A stretch of 60,060 nucleotides of DNA from Martelella mediterranea (lineage in GTDB: Bacteria > Pseudomonadota > Alphaproteobacteria > Rhizobiales > Rhizobiaceae): assembly GCA_003001975.1 (NCBI GenBank), contig PVUG01000020.1, forward strand, positions 1 to 60,060. The letters are read 5' to 3'. Below the pieces are notes generated by a model. It had not been told where the DNA came from and searched no databases. It saw nothing but the letters and a program-made list of their open reading frames with translations. Positions 36,894 through 45,751 of the stretch are shown here, in pieces; position 1 is the first letter of the stretch; each line of letters begins with the position of its first letter. A program made the position numbers and the translations under genes.

Positions 36894-38140
36894 CGCTGCT
36901 GCTGGTCGCCCTTTTCGTCCTGTTCCTGCTGATGGGCATTCCCGTCGCCATCGTCATCGGTGCGGCCACCTCGATGGCGCTCAATGCCGCCAATGTGCCG
37001 CTGATGGTGGTGCCGCAACAGATGTTTGCCGGCATCAATTCGTTTGCGCTGGTGGCCGTGCCGATGTTCGTGCTTGCCGGCGACATCATGGCCCATGGCG
37101 AAATCTCCCGCCGGCTGGTCGCCTTCGCCGATGCGATTTTCGGTTTCGTCAAGGGCGGGCTGTCGGTGGTTTCGGTTCTGGCCGGGATGTTCTTTGCCGC
37201 GATTTCCGGCTCCGGCGCGGCAACAACCGCTGCCGTTGGCGCCAGTCTGGTGCCCGAACTGAAGCGCAAGGGCTATGACCCGGCTTCCGCCGCCTCGCTG
37301 ATTGCCGCCTCAGGCACGATCGGCGTGGTAATACCGCCGTCCGTGCCGATGATCCTTTATGCGGTGATTGCCCAGGAATCGGTGGCGAAACTGTTTCTGA
37401 ATGGTATCATTCCCGGCGTCGCCATGGGGCTCGGGCTGATCGGCATCGCGCTCGTGCAGGGCCATCGCCGCGCCTATCCGCGCGGAACCGAACTGAATAT
37501 CCGCACGATCCTGAAAACGCTGAAATCGGCAAGTTGGGGCCTGATGGCGCCGGTCATCATTCTCGGCGGTATCTTTTCCGGCATCTTCACGCCCAGCGAG
37601 GCCGCGGCGGTCGCCGTCAATTACGCCGTCATCGTTTCGCTGTTCATCTATCGCGATCTGTCGCTGCGCGATCTCTATCGCATTGTCGTGAAGGCCGGCG
37701 TGACCACCGCCGTCATCATGTTCGTGATTGCAGCCTCGTCGGTGCTGAGCTGGACGCTTTCGAACTGGCAGGTCCCGGGCGCCATTGCCGATTTTGCGCT
37801 GTCGCTCTCGGGCAATGTCTATCTTCTGCTGCTGATCGTGATGCTGCTCATCCTTCTGACCGGCACCTTCCTGGAAACGGCATCTGCGCTGATCATCCTG
37901 ACGCCGATGTTGCTGCCGCTGGCCGCACAGATGGGTCTCGGTACGGTCCATTTCGGCATCATCATCGTCGTCGGACTGGCAATCGGCATGGTGACGCCGC
38001 CGGTGGCGGTGAACCTGTTCGTGGCCTCCACGACCGCAAACCTGCCGATCGAGCGGATCATCCGGGCCGTGATCCCCTATCTCGCCGTTCTTCTGGGCGT
38101 TTACCTTCTGATCGCCTTCGTGCCGCTGATCCTCGGCTGA
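36890..38140 (+). CDS. TRAP transporter large permease (DctM type), first system
   Basis: A 416-residue, roughly 12-helix transport subunit. Family features include the N-terminal LFVLFLLMGIPVAIVIG, the SGSGAATTAAVGASLVPELK hairpin region that binds Na+, a second such region (GTFLETASALIILTPMLLP), and TPPVAVNLFVA near the C-terminus. It starts in the ATGA overlap with the small permease. Its end is 7 bp from the stop of the convergent rhamnosidase gene. Confidence 0.95.
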   Translation: MTLLLVALFVLFLLMGIPVAIVIGAATSMALNAANVPLMVVPQQMFAGINSFALVAVPMFVLAGDIMAHGEISRRLVAFADAIFGFVKGGLSVVSVLAGMFFAAISGSGAATTAAVGASLVPELKRKGYDPASAASLIAASGTIGVVIPPSVPMILYAVIAQESVAKLFLNGIIPGVAMGLGLIGIALVQGHRRAYPRGTELNIRTILKTLKSASWGLMAPVIILGGIFSGIFTPSEAAAVAVNYAVIVSLFIYRDLSLRDLYRIVVKAGVTTAVIMFVIAASSVLSWTLSNWQVPGAIADFALSLSGNVYLLLLIVMLLILLTGTFLETASALIILTPMLLPLAAQMGLGTVHFGIIIVVGLAIGMVTPPVAVNLFVASTTANLPIERIIRAVIPYLAVLLGVYLLIAFVPLILG

Positions 38141-38147
38141 GGGACGG

Positions 38148-40802
38148 TCAGGCAGAAAGCGTGAAGCGAACGCGGTGCGTTCCGGGCGCAAGCCGGGTTC
38201 GCCTGCCGTCAAGCGGCACGCCATCGACCACGACATCGCGCACGCCTTCGGGCAGTTCGACATCGGCGCTCACCGAAGGCGGCAGCACCAGCTGCCATTC
38301 CCCTTCGTCGCCATTCACCCGCCAGTTGCTCTCGATCACGCCTGTCCGCGCTTCATAACTGGCCGCAACATGGCCGATGCGGCGGTCGAAGACGGGACGC
38401 GCCAGAACCGCGCGATAACCGGGTTCGGCCTCGTTCCAGTCGATGCCGGCAAGGCGCGACCAGATCCATTCCCCCACTGCACCATAGGCATAATGGTTGA
38501 ACGAATTCATGTTCGGGCTCTGGAAGCCGCCCTCCGGCGTCCAGCCATCCCAGCGCTCCCAGATCGTGGTTGCACCGTGGCGGATCGAAAAGCCCCAAGA
38601 AGGATAAGTGTCCTTGAGCAGCAGGTCGATCGCGCGGTCGGGGCCGATATGATCCGCCACCACCGGGCAGACATGCCGCACGCCGAGAAAACCGGTCTGC
38701 AAATGCCAGTCCGCCGCCTCGAAAAGCGCTTCCAGACGAACGGCCGCCTGTTTACGCATCTCCTGCGGCAGGATCGCGAAATTGAGCGCTAACAGATAGG
38801 CCGTCTGGGTATCGGAGGCGAGTTTTCCATCGTGCCAGTAAGCCGCGACAAAGGCTTTTCGAAGTTTCCGGCCCAGCGCCTGCCAGCGCCGGCGGTCACG
38901 CCCGGTGGCGCCGGCGATCTTTTCCATCAGGTCGGCCAGATGCACCCAATAGGCGCTTGCGACCAGAAAGGGATCGGTTTTCGGGCCGACATTCAGCCAG
39001 TCGCCGTAGTTGTTGTTGTTGCGATTGACGCGCAGGCCATCCGGATTGGCGGCCTCGATATAATCCATCCACGCAACAAGCCGCTCATAGACCCTGACAA
39101 GCAGCGCGCGGTCGCCATAGCGCATGAAATGATGCCAGGCCATGATGACGGGCGCATCGCCCCACCCCGGCGCACCGGGCTGCGGCGTCAGGCGATAGGG
39201 ATTGAGCGGCTTGGTCGGCGCGACATCGGGAAACGCCCCTTCGTCCGACTGGCCGTCGATCAGGTCTTCCATCCACTTTGAGAGGAAGGCCTCGACATCC
39301 ATGTTGTAGCCGGCCGTGCGCCAGAACACCTGCGCATCCGCCGACCAGCCATAGCGCTCGTCGCGCTGCGGGCAGTCGGTCGGCACGGAGAGGAAATTGC
39401 CGCGCTGGCCCCAGAGGATGTTCGACAGCAGTCGATTGACCAGCGGATGGCCGGTCTCGATTTCGCCGCGCACGGGCGTATCGGTCTGGATCGCGATTGC
39501 CGCAAGCTCCGGCGTGCTTTCCGCAGCGCCTTCCACGGTCAGCCCCGCATACTGAAAACCCCGGAAGGTGAAGCGCGGCTTGAACACTTCCTCGCCTTCC
39601 CCTTTGGCGATGTAGATATCCTCGTTGACCGCATAGCGCATATTGTCGAGATAGAGCGTGCCGTCATCCTGCAGGCGTTCGGCAAAGCGCAACCGGAAGA
39701 CGGTCCCCGCCGGGGCCTTCACCTTCAGTTCGGCAAAACCTGCAAGGTTCTGCGAACAATCGTAGATCCGCATGCCATCTTTTTCATGCAGGAAACGTCC
39801 GGCAAACCGGGCCACTTCACGGGCAGGCTGCACGCGCTGGGCATCGAGCAGCGGCGCACCCGGCTCGGGAATGAAGGCTTCAACCGGTTGCCATGACGAT
39901 GCATCAAAGCCCGGCCTGTCCCAGCCGTCGATTTCCAGCCGCGCGTCATAGGCTTCGCCCGCCAGAAAGTCGCTGTAGAGGATCGGCCCCTGCGCCGTCT
40001 GCCAGTTGCCATCGCTGACAATGCGTTCGACGCGGCCGTCGGCATATTCGAGATGGATCTGGCACTTGAAGGCCGGGCGGCCGCCGTAATGATTACCCGC
40101 GCGACGCTGGTTGTGGCCGATCCGGCCCGAATACCAGCCCTCCCCGAGGATCGCGCCAATGACGTTTTCACCGTCCGCAAACATCCCGGTCACATCGAAT
40201 GTCTGGTATTCGACGCGAGTGTGATAATCGGTCCAGCCCGGCGCCATCACGTGATCGCCGACACGCGCGCCGTTGATCGAGAATTCGTAGAGACCGAGTG
40301 CCGTCACATAGGCAAATGCGCGAACCGGCTTCTCGCCAAGTCTCGCGGTCCGGCGCAGATAGTCGGCCGGGCGCGCCTGAAAGCGGTTGTCGTAGCGATT
40401 GCCCTGCGGCACGTCGCGGCCGGCCGGCAGCACGAAATAACGCGCGATCCATTCCGCCTGCCAGTCTTCCGCCCGAAGCCCGGTGAAAAACCGTACAGGC
40501 GGCGCGAAACCCGTCGTCTCCCCCGTCTCGTCCCAAAGCTGTACCGACCACCAGACCGACAGGTCGGAGGCCGGCGGCGGACCGTCCCAGGCAACACCCG
40601 GCCAGCGTTCTTCGCGCCTGCCGCTGTCCCAGAGATCGCCCTTTCCCTCGGCAACACCACGCGGGTCGGTTCCGGCGATAACGCGGAAGGCCCGCTGCTC
40701 CCGCGCGTCTCCGCCCAGCCCCCATGAAAACCGCGGCATTTCGCCGTTCAGCCCGGCCGCCTCGTCCAGGGCGGCAACGCGCAGGCGCAAGGGTTTCAGC
40801 AT
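38148..40802 (-). CDS. Alpha-L-rhamnosidase, GH78
   Basis: An 884-residue glycoside hydrolase that releases terminal alpha-L-rhamnose. Layout is that of family 78: an N-terminal Bac_rhamnosid_N-type domain with WQAEWIARYF (about 113), beta-sandwich domains, the (alpha/alpha)6 barrel, and a C-terminal beta domain ending RVRFTLSA. The catalytic region DCPQRDERYGWSADAQ (D476-Q491) and the second acidic residue E749 in TIWERWDGW are intact. No signal peptide is present, so it probably acts in the cytoplasm on imported glycosides. It follows the GntR gene by 30 bp in the leftward unit lyase-GntR-rhamnosidase. Confidence 0.95.
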   Translation of the reverse strand: MLKPLRLRVAALDEAAGLNGEMPRFSWGLGGDAREQRAFRVIAGTDPRGVAEGKGDLWDSGRREERWPGVAWDGPPPASDLSVWWSVQLWDETGETTGFAPPVRFFTGLRAEDWQAEWIARYFVLPAGRDVPQGNRYDNRFQARPADYLRRTARLGEKPVRAFAYVTALGLYEFSINGARVGDHVMAPGWTDYHTRVEYQTFDVTGMFADGENVIGAILGEGWYSGRIGHNQRRAGNHYGGRPAFKCQIHLEYADGRVERIVSDGNWQTAQGPILYSDFLAGEAYDARLEIDGWDRPGFDASSWQPVEAFIPEPGAPLLDAQRVQPAREVARFAGRFLHEKDGMRIYDCSQNLAGFAELKVKAPAGTVFRLRFAERLQDDGTLYLDNMRYAVNEDIYIAKGEGEEVFKPRFTFRGFQYAGLTVEGAAESTPELAAIAIQTDTPVRGEIETGHPLVNRLLSNILWGQRGNFLSVPTDCPQRDERYGWSADAQVFWRTAGYNMDVEAFLSKWMEDLIDGQSDEGAFPDVAPTKPLNPYRLTPQPGAPGWGDAPVIMAWHHFMRYGDRALLVRVYERLVAWMDYIEAANPDGLRVNRNNNNYGDWLNVGPKTDPFLVASAYWVHLADLMEKIAGATGRDRRRWQALGRKLRKAFVAAYWHDGKLASDTQTAYLLALNFAILPQEMRKQAAVRLEALFEAADWHLQTGFLGVRHVCPVVADHIGPDRAIDLLLKDTYPSWGFSIRHGATTIWERWDGWTPEGGFQSPNMNSFNHYAYGAVGEWIWSRLAGIDWNEAEPGYRAVLARPVFDRRIGHVAASYEARTGVIESNWRVNGDEGEWQLVLPPSVSADVELPEGVRDVVVDGVPLDGRRTRLAPGTHRVRFTLSA

Positions 40803-40832
40803 CGTCCCGTTCCCGTTGTCTTGTTCAGGATT

Positions 40833-41504
40833 TCAAAGTTCGAGGGCGCGATTGCGCGCATTGCGCACATGCGCATCCATCGCCTCGACGGCCGCCGCCC
40901 GATCCCGCTTCTGAATGGCATCGATCACCGCCAGATGGTCGCCGAAGGCTTCCGGCAGCACGGTTTCATTGAGCCGGATCCGGTCGAGCTTGATCAGCCG
41001 CATGCGGATGGCGTTGATGTTGTAGGCGTTGCGCAGAAGCTCGTTGTCGGTGGCGAAAATCAGCAGGTTGTGGAAGCCTGTATCGATCTCCTGCCCGCGC
41101 GCCAGCAGTTCCGGCGTCGGCGCCTTTTTCACTGCTTCGATCATCTCGGCATGCAGCTTGCGCTGGCTTTCCAGAACCGTGTCGGACATTTCCTTCACGG
41201 CATGGATCACCGCCTCGCGCTCAAGGGCGGCGCGCATCTGAAAGGTGTTGCGGATCATCGAAAGATCGATTGCGGGGATCAGAATGCCGCGCTGCGGCAG
41301 CACACTGACCAGCCCTTCGGCCTGAAGGCGCGGCAAAAGCTCCCGGAGCGCGCCGATCGACAGGTTCAGCATTTCGACAAGCGCGCGCTGGGAAACCATC
41401 TGGCCGGGCCGCAACTGCCCGTTCATCAGCGCCTCCTGAAAGAGGTCGTAGGCCGCATCCTTCACGCCCGCGCCGCCAGCTTCGGCTGCACCTTGTTTTG
41501 CCAC
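40833..41504 (-). CDS. GntR-family regulator with FCD domain
   Basis: A 223-residue regulator. The N-terminal winged helix reads AYDLFQEALMNGQLRPGQMV and LVEMLNLSIGALRELLPRLQAEGLV, and the C-terminal all-helical FCD effector domain carries the metal-binding pattern D/H (GFHNLLIFATDN, FGDHLAVIDAI, MDAHVRNAR). It starts with GTG at 41504, with GGGAGAG well placed; an ATG-initiated frame to 41561 has no support. The HTH has IGALRE where most members have TPVREAL, a small deviation. It likely controls its own operon and the divergent second TRAP system. Confidence 0.92.
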   Translation of the reverse strand: MAKQGAAEAGGAGVKDAAYDLFQEALMNGQLRPGQMVSQRALVEMLNLSIGALRELLPRLQAEGLVSVLPQRGILIPAIDLSMIRNTFQMRAALEREAVIHAVKEMSDTVLESQRKLHAEMIEAVKKAPTPELLARGQEIDTGFHNLLIFATDNELLRNAYNINAIRMRLIKLDRIRLNETVLPEAFGDHLAVIDAIQKRDRAAAVEAMDAHVRNARNRALEL

Positions 41505-41566
41505 GGTTGTTCTCTCCCTCTTTCGGCCCGGACAGCACCATGGCGCTGCCCCTGCCGTCAACCCGT

Positions 41567-42463
41567 TCAGCCGGCGACCGGCTCATGCCCGATTGCCGCA
41601 TGCACCTTCTCCATATCGGCATCGCTCGCCGGAGAAAGCGGCGGCAGCGTGCGCCTGAAAGCGTCGTCATTGTGCATTTCGGCAACCAGCGCCTTCAAAA
41701 CCACCGTACCGCCATAGCCGTCAACAGCCTCGATCCGCGCCTTGGCCCGGGCCCTGAGCGCGTCCGTGACCGGTCCGGTATAAAGCTGAACTGTATCAGC
41801 GGGATAAGGATTTGTCATACCGCCGATCATACCAGCGCCGCCGGCGGCCACCATATCGGGCAATATCCGGTCGTCACCGGTAAAGATCGACAATTGCGGG
41901 AAGGCTTCGATCAGCTTCAGCCCGTCAGCAAGATTGCCGGTGGAATCCTTGATGCCGATCACTCGCTTGCCGAACCGTTCCAGCATCACCTCCACCTGGG
42001 GCACATCGAATGTGACGCCGGAAAAATGCGGGAAGTTATAGAGAACGATCTCGATGTCCGGCGACCCGGCACGCTCGATCATCGCCTCGTAGAAATCAGC
42101 GACAGCCGTGCGCGACGACGGCGCATAATAATAGGGCGGAATCACCAGAGCCGCGCGCGCGCCGACCTGGGTGATCGCTGTCAGCATGTCCGCGGCCTCG
42201 TCCAGCGCGGAAGCGACCACGCCCGGGATATGGCGTTTCATGTCCATGCCGGTCCCGGCAAGCGCCCTCAAGGCTGCGGTTTTCTGGCGGGTCGAGAGCG
42301 AAGCGCCCTCACCCGTCGTGCCGAATTCCGAAACGAAGGAACAGCCCTCCGCCAGCACGAATTCCATATGCGACTTGAGGCGCTGAACATCGATTTCACC
42401 GGCGGCCGTCACCGGTGTCACGCACGCCCCGACAACACCTCTCAGATCACTTTCCGCCAGCAT
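41567..42463 (-). CDS. Dihydrodipicolinate synthase/N-acetylneuraminate lyase family protein
   Basis: A 298-residue class I aldolase. The key family residues are seen: GTTGE (48-52) for the substrate carboxylate, tyrosine Y142 in LYNFP, and Schiff-base lysine K172 in IGIKDSTGN. Members include DapA, sialic acid lyase, 2-keto-3-deoxygluconate aldolase and 5-dehydro-4-deoxyglucarate dehydratase. The context (rhamnosidase, TRAP carriers) argues for a keto-deoxy sugar acid rather than lysine synthesis. AAAGGAAC precedes the ATG at 42463; the frame to 42481 adds six residues without a ribosome site. First gene of the leftward unit. Confidence 0.92.
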   Translation of the reverse strand: MLAESDLRGVVGACVTPVTAAGEIDVQRLKSHMEFVLAEGCSFVSEFGTTGEGASLSTRQKTAALRALAGTGMDMKRHIPGVVASALDEAADMLTAITQVGARAALVIPPYYYAPSSRTAVADFYEAMIERAGSPDIEIVLYNFPHFSGVTFDVPQVEVMLERFGKRVIGIKDSTGNLADGLKLIEAFPQLSIFTGDDRILPDMVAAGGAGMIGGMTNPYPADTVQLYTGPVTDALRARAKARIEAVDGYGGTVVLKALVAEMHNDDAFRRTLPPLSPASDADMEKVHAAIGHEPVAG

Positions 42464-42505
42464 GATGTTCCTTTCCCGCATATTGATCGGATGTTTTATC
42501 CTATA

Positions 42506-42520
42506 ACTGATACAATCAGT
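42506..42520. promoter_or_regulatory. Candidate GntR operator between the lyase and second TRAP operon
   Basis: ACTGATacaATCAGT is a perfect 6-3-6 palindrome in the 150-bp divergent intergenic region. A second short palindrome, ATCAGTGAT, lies at 42527-42535. The size and spacing fit a dimeric GntR-family site; the regulator at 40833-41504 is the natural candidate. Confidence 0.5.
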
Positions 42521-42620
42521 ATTTACATCAGTGATCGAAACCCGTAAAGTCTATTTTGCCCGCCGGGACATTTTGCTAAATGAGGGGCCCGGCTGACCTG
42601 ACGTTTAGGGAGGAATGATT

Positions 42621-43610
42621 TTGAAGAAGTCACTTATCGCCAAGGCGCTCCTGTGCTCGGTGTTCATCGCAACGCCCGCTCTGGCCCAGGATCCGATCGA
42701 GTTCAAAATGACCGTGCCGAGCGTGCCGACCGACCTGCACACCAAGGCGCTGCACGTTTTTGCCGAAGAAATCGAAAAGGAAATGCCCGGCGCGTTCGAC
42801 GTACAGATCTATGATTCGGGCTCGCTGTTCGGCCAGGGGGCCGACCTTGACGCCCTGCAGCGCGGCAATGCCGAAATGACCTATGTGTCCTATCAGCTGA
42901 TCGCCGACGCCCTGCCGCAATACGGTCTTCTGACCGCCGGCTACCTGTTCCAGAGCCCGGAACACTATCGCGCCTTCCTCGACAGCGATATTGGCGAAGA
43001 ATTCAAGCAGACCGTCTCCGACGAGATGGACATCCAGCTGCTCGACGCCTGCTATCTCGGCACCCGCCAGCTCAACCTGCGCAACGAGATGGACATCCAG
43101 ACCCCGGATGATCTGGCCGGCGTGAAACTGCGCATGCCAAGCTCGGATGCATGGCTGTTCCTCGGTCAGGCGCTTGGCGCCAATCCGACGCCGCTGCCCT
43201 TTGGCGAGGTCTATCTTGGCCTGCAGACAGGCACGATCGACGCCCAGGACAACCCGCTGCCGACCGTCGAGGCCGCCAAGTTCTACGAAGTCACCGACCA
43301 GATCACGCTGACCTCACACCTTGTCGACGCCATCAACTTCTCCGTCTCCAACATCTTCTGGGATGAGCTGGACGATGCGCAGAAAGAAGCCGTCACCAAG
43401 GCTGCAAAGGCTGCCTGCGACTGGAACAATGCCGAACGCGTGAAGGTCGAGCAGGACCTTGTCGCCTTTTTCGAGGGCGAGGGTCTGGCCGTCACCACGC
43501 CGGATGTCGATGCATTCCGCGCCCATGTTCAGGAGGCCTACATGAATTCGCCGCGCGCGGCGGACTGGCCCGAGGGCTGGGTCGAAAAAATCAACCAACT
43601 CGCCGAGTGA
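42621..43610 (+). CDS. TRAP transporter solute-binding protein (DctP family), second system
   Basis: A binding protein of about 330 residues with a Sec signal (LLCSVFIATPALAQ). DctP features are IEFKMTVPSVPTDLHTKALH, the ligand arginine in GVKLRMPSSD, and GLQTGTIDAQDNP. An ATG at 42615 directly abuts the GGGAGGA site, so the in-frame TTG at 42621, 6 nt from the site, is the more likely start. Sequence differs clearly from the first DctP, so the two systems have different ligands. Unit order is P-Q-M. Confidence 0.93.
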   Translation: MKKSLIAKALLCSVFIATPALAQDPIEFKMTVPSVPTDLHTKALHVFAEEIEKEMPGAFDVQIYDSGSLFGQGADLDALQRGNAEMTYVSYQLIADALPQYGLLTAGYLFQSPEHYRAFLDSDIGEEFKQTVSDEMDIQLLDACYLGTRQLNLRNEMDIQTPDDLAGVKLRMPSSDAWLFLGQALGANPTPLPFGEVYLGLQTGTIDAQDNPLPTVEAAKFYEVTDQITLTSHLVDAINFSVSNIFWDELDDAQKEAVTKAAKAACDWNNAERVKVEQDLVAFFEGEGLAVTTPDVDAFRAHVQEAYMNSPRAADWPEGWVEKINQLAE

Positions 43611-43616
43611 TCCGCC

Positions 43617-44123
43617 ATGCCGGCCCGAGACAATGCCAATGCCCTGCGCAAGTGGGGCATTTTTCTAAAGGCGGTCGCGGATACGATCGGCGCCCTGTTC
43701 TTTCTGTCGGCCTTCGTCGGCTTCATCATCCAGATCTTCTACCGCTACGTGATGAACCGGCCGCTGTTGTGGACCGAGGAATTCACCATGATCGCCTTCG
43801 TCTGGGCGGTCTTCTGGGCAGCCGCCTTCTGCGTGCCGATCCGCGAGCATGTCTCCTTCGATGTCGTCTATGACATCGTTCCGGAGCGCACGCGCCGGCT
43901 TTTCACCATGTTTTCGATGGTGATGCTGATCGCCGCCTTTGCCCTGCTGATCCCGTATACCTGGGACTATCTCGACTTTCTGACACGCAAGAAGAGCTCG
44001 GTTCTGCGCATCCCAATGAACTGGGTCTATGGCTGCTACCTGCTCTTCCTGTTCGGCTTCACCGTCCAGGCGATCTGGCGGCTCGTGCGTCTTTTCGGGC
44101 CCAAATGGACCGAAGAGATCTGA
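43617..44123 (+). CDS. TRAP transporter small permease (DctQ type), second system
   Basis: A 168-residue four-helix protein with the DctQ signature NRPLLWTEEFTMIAFVWAVFW followed by CVPIREHVSFDVV. It starts 6 bp after the binding-protein stop and lies 15 bp before the large permease gene. Confidence 0.93.
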   Translation: MPARDNANALRKWGIFLKAVADTIGALFFLSAFVGFIIQIFYRYVMNRPLLWTEEFTMIAFVWAVFWAAAFCVPIREHVSFDVVYDIVPERTRRLFTMFSMVMLIAAFALLIPYTWDYLDFLTRKKSSVLRIPMNWVYGCYLLFLFGFTVQAIWRLVRLFGPKWTEEI

Positions 44124-44138
44124 CGGGGGACTTTTGAC

Positions 44139-45443
44139 ATGGCATTTCTTTCCGAGCATGCGCTGATCGTCATGCTGGTCATCATGGTGACGATCACCAT
44201 CACCGGGCTGCCCTTCGGCATCTCGATGATCGTCGCCAGCATCTTCTATCTGTTCCTGGCCGGCCGCGATGTGGGGCTTGCCGCCGAAAACGTGCTGAAC
44301 GGCGTTTTCGGCAATTTCGTCGCGCTCGCCGTGCCGCTGTTCATCTTCGCCGCCAATGTGATGAACGAGGGCAAGATATCCGACAGGCTGCTCGATTTTG
44401 CGCTTGCCGTGGTCGGCCGGCTTCCCGGTGGGCTGGCACAGGTCAACATCTTCACCAGTCTGATCTTTTCCGGCATGAGCGGCTCGGCGATTTCCGATGC
44501 CGCAGGTGTGGGCAAGATCATCACCGAAATGATGATGAAGGAAAACCGTTATCCGCGCGGTTTCGCCGGCGCGCTGACCGCAGCGTCTGCCGTTGTCGGA
44601 CCGATCTTCCCGCCGTCGATCCCGATGGTGTTTTATGCGCTGATCTCATCGACGTCTGTCGGCGTGCTGTTCCTCGGCGGCGTCGTGCCGGCGATCCTGA
44701 TGTGCACCGTCATGGCGATCGCCGTCGGCATCATGGCCAAGGTGCGCGGTTTCCCGATCGAACAGGCCGTGCCCTTCCGCGCCCTGCCGCTGATCATCAT
44801 CCGCGCCTTTCCCGCATTGCTGATGCCGATCATCCTGCTCGGCGGCATCTATTCGGGTATTTTCACGCCCACCGAAGCGGCTGCCGTTTCAGCGCTCTAC
44901 GCCCTGCTTCTGGCTGTCTTCGCCTACCGGGTGCTCGGCCTGAAATCCTTCTGGAACGTGGTCGTTTCCAGCATGAAGACCACCGCCGTGGTCACCATGG
45001 TGCTGTGCGGTGCCTTCATCTTCAATTATGTGATCACCGTCGAGCGCGTTCCCCAGGCCGTCTTCCACCTGTTCGAGAGCTTCCAGCTTGAAACCTGGCA
45101 GTTCCTGATCCTGCTCAACATCCTGTACCTGCTGCTTGGCTGCATCCTCGACGTTTCGACGATCATGCTGGTGGTAACCCCGCTGTTCATTCCGACGGCG
45201 GCAGCGCTGGGCATCGACCTCAACCATCTCGGCGTGGTTCTCGTCTTCAACATGATGATCGGTCTGATCACCCCGCCCTACGGGATATTGCTGTTCATCA
45301 TCAAGGCGCTGAACGGGATACCCTTGGCGGAAATGATCCGGGAAACATGGTTCTTCATGGCCATCCTGATCACCATGCTTCTGGCGCTGACCTTCATTCC
45401 CGGCCTGACCTTGTGGCTGCCGCGCGCAGCGGGCATGCTGTGA
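44139..45443 (+). CDS. TRAP transporter large permease (DctM type), second system
   Basis: A 434-residue DctM subunit. It shows FTSLIFSGMSGSAISDAAGV with the first Na+/substrate hairpin, FPPSIPMVFYALISSTSVG, a second hairpin region LLGCILDVSTIMLVVTPLF, and ITPPYGILLFIIKALNG near the end. The SDAAG version of the first hairpin differs from the TTAAVG of the first system. A hairpin right after the stop probably terminates the transcript. Confidence 0.95.
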   Translation: MAFLSEHALIVMLVIMVTITITGLPFGISMIVASIFYLFLAGRDVGLAAENVLNGVFGNFVALAVPLFIFAANVMNEGKISDRLLDFALAVVGRLPGGLAQVNIFTSLIFSGMSGSAISDAAGVGKIITEMMMKENRYPRGFAGALTAASAVVGPIFPPSIPMVFYALISSTSVGVLFLGGVVPAILMCTVMAIAVGIMAKVRGFPIEQAVPFRALPLIIIRAFPALLMPIILLGGIYSGIFTPTEAAAVSALYALLLAVFAYRVLGLKSFWNVVVSSMKTTAVVTMVLCGAFIFNYVITVERVPQAVFHLFESFQLETWQFLILLNILYLLLGCILDVSTIMLVVTPLFIPTAAALGIDLNHLGVVLVFNMMIGLITPPYGILLFIIKALNGIPLAEMIRETWFFMAILITMLLALTFIPGLTLWLPRAAGML

Positions 45444-45468
45444 GAGTCCAAAGGGATTGCGAAAAACG

Positions 45469-45490
45469 GCCGGTCCGGAGACAGACCGGC
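45469..45490 (+). terminator. Stem-loop after second TRAP operon
   Basis: GCCGGTC (45469-45475) pairs with GACCGGC (45484-45490). It follows the dctM stop by 26 bp; no strong U-run. A near copy lies at 45701-45720 facing the VOC gene. Confidence 0.55.
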
Positions 45491-45521
45491 TGTCAGATTA
45501 TTAGCCCGCCTCCCCCGCTCC

Positions 45522-45635
45522 GCGTCATCCTCGGGCTTGACCCGAGGATCCAGGCGGCAAGGCCTATGGCTTCGAAAAATTACGCGAACTCAATGCCTTG
45601 ATCGACATGGATGCTCGGATCAGGTCCGAGCATGG
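45522..45635. repeat. RIME-like paired palindrome, copy G
   Basis: The left palindrome with CTCGGGCTTGACCCGAG is at 45523-45551. The right one has arms ATGCTCGGA/TCCGAGCAT around TCAGG (45610-45632), a compensated variant. It sits between convergent genes, bracketed by two near-identical hairpins. Confidence 0.83.
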
Positions 45636-45700
45636 CACCTGTGGGACGGTCGACTGCAACACGAATTCCCGTGTCTCTCGCCCCGCCGGCAGTCTGGCAC

Positions 45701-45720
45701 CCGGTCCGGAAACAGACCGG
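45701..45720 (-). terminator. Stem-loop after the VOC gene operon
   Basis: CCGGTC and GACCGG (45701-45706, 45715-45720) pair; loop CGGAAACA differs at one base from that of the hairpin at 45469. On the minus strand it follows the VOC stop by about 30 bp. Confidence 0.5.
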
Positions 45721-45751
45721 CCGTTTCGCACTTTGCCGATGCAGAAATGCT

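Noticed and set aside
321-45635. Repeated palindromes considered as a CRISPR array
   Set aside because: The copies are spread over 45 kb between different genes, are inverted pairs, and have no regular spacers or cas genes.
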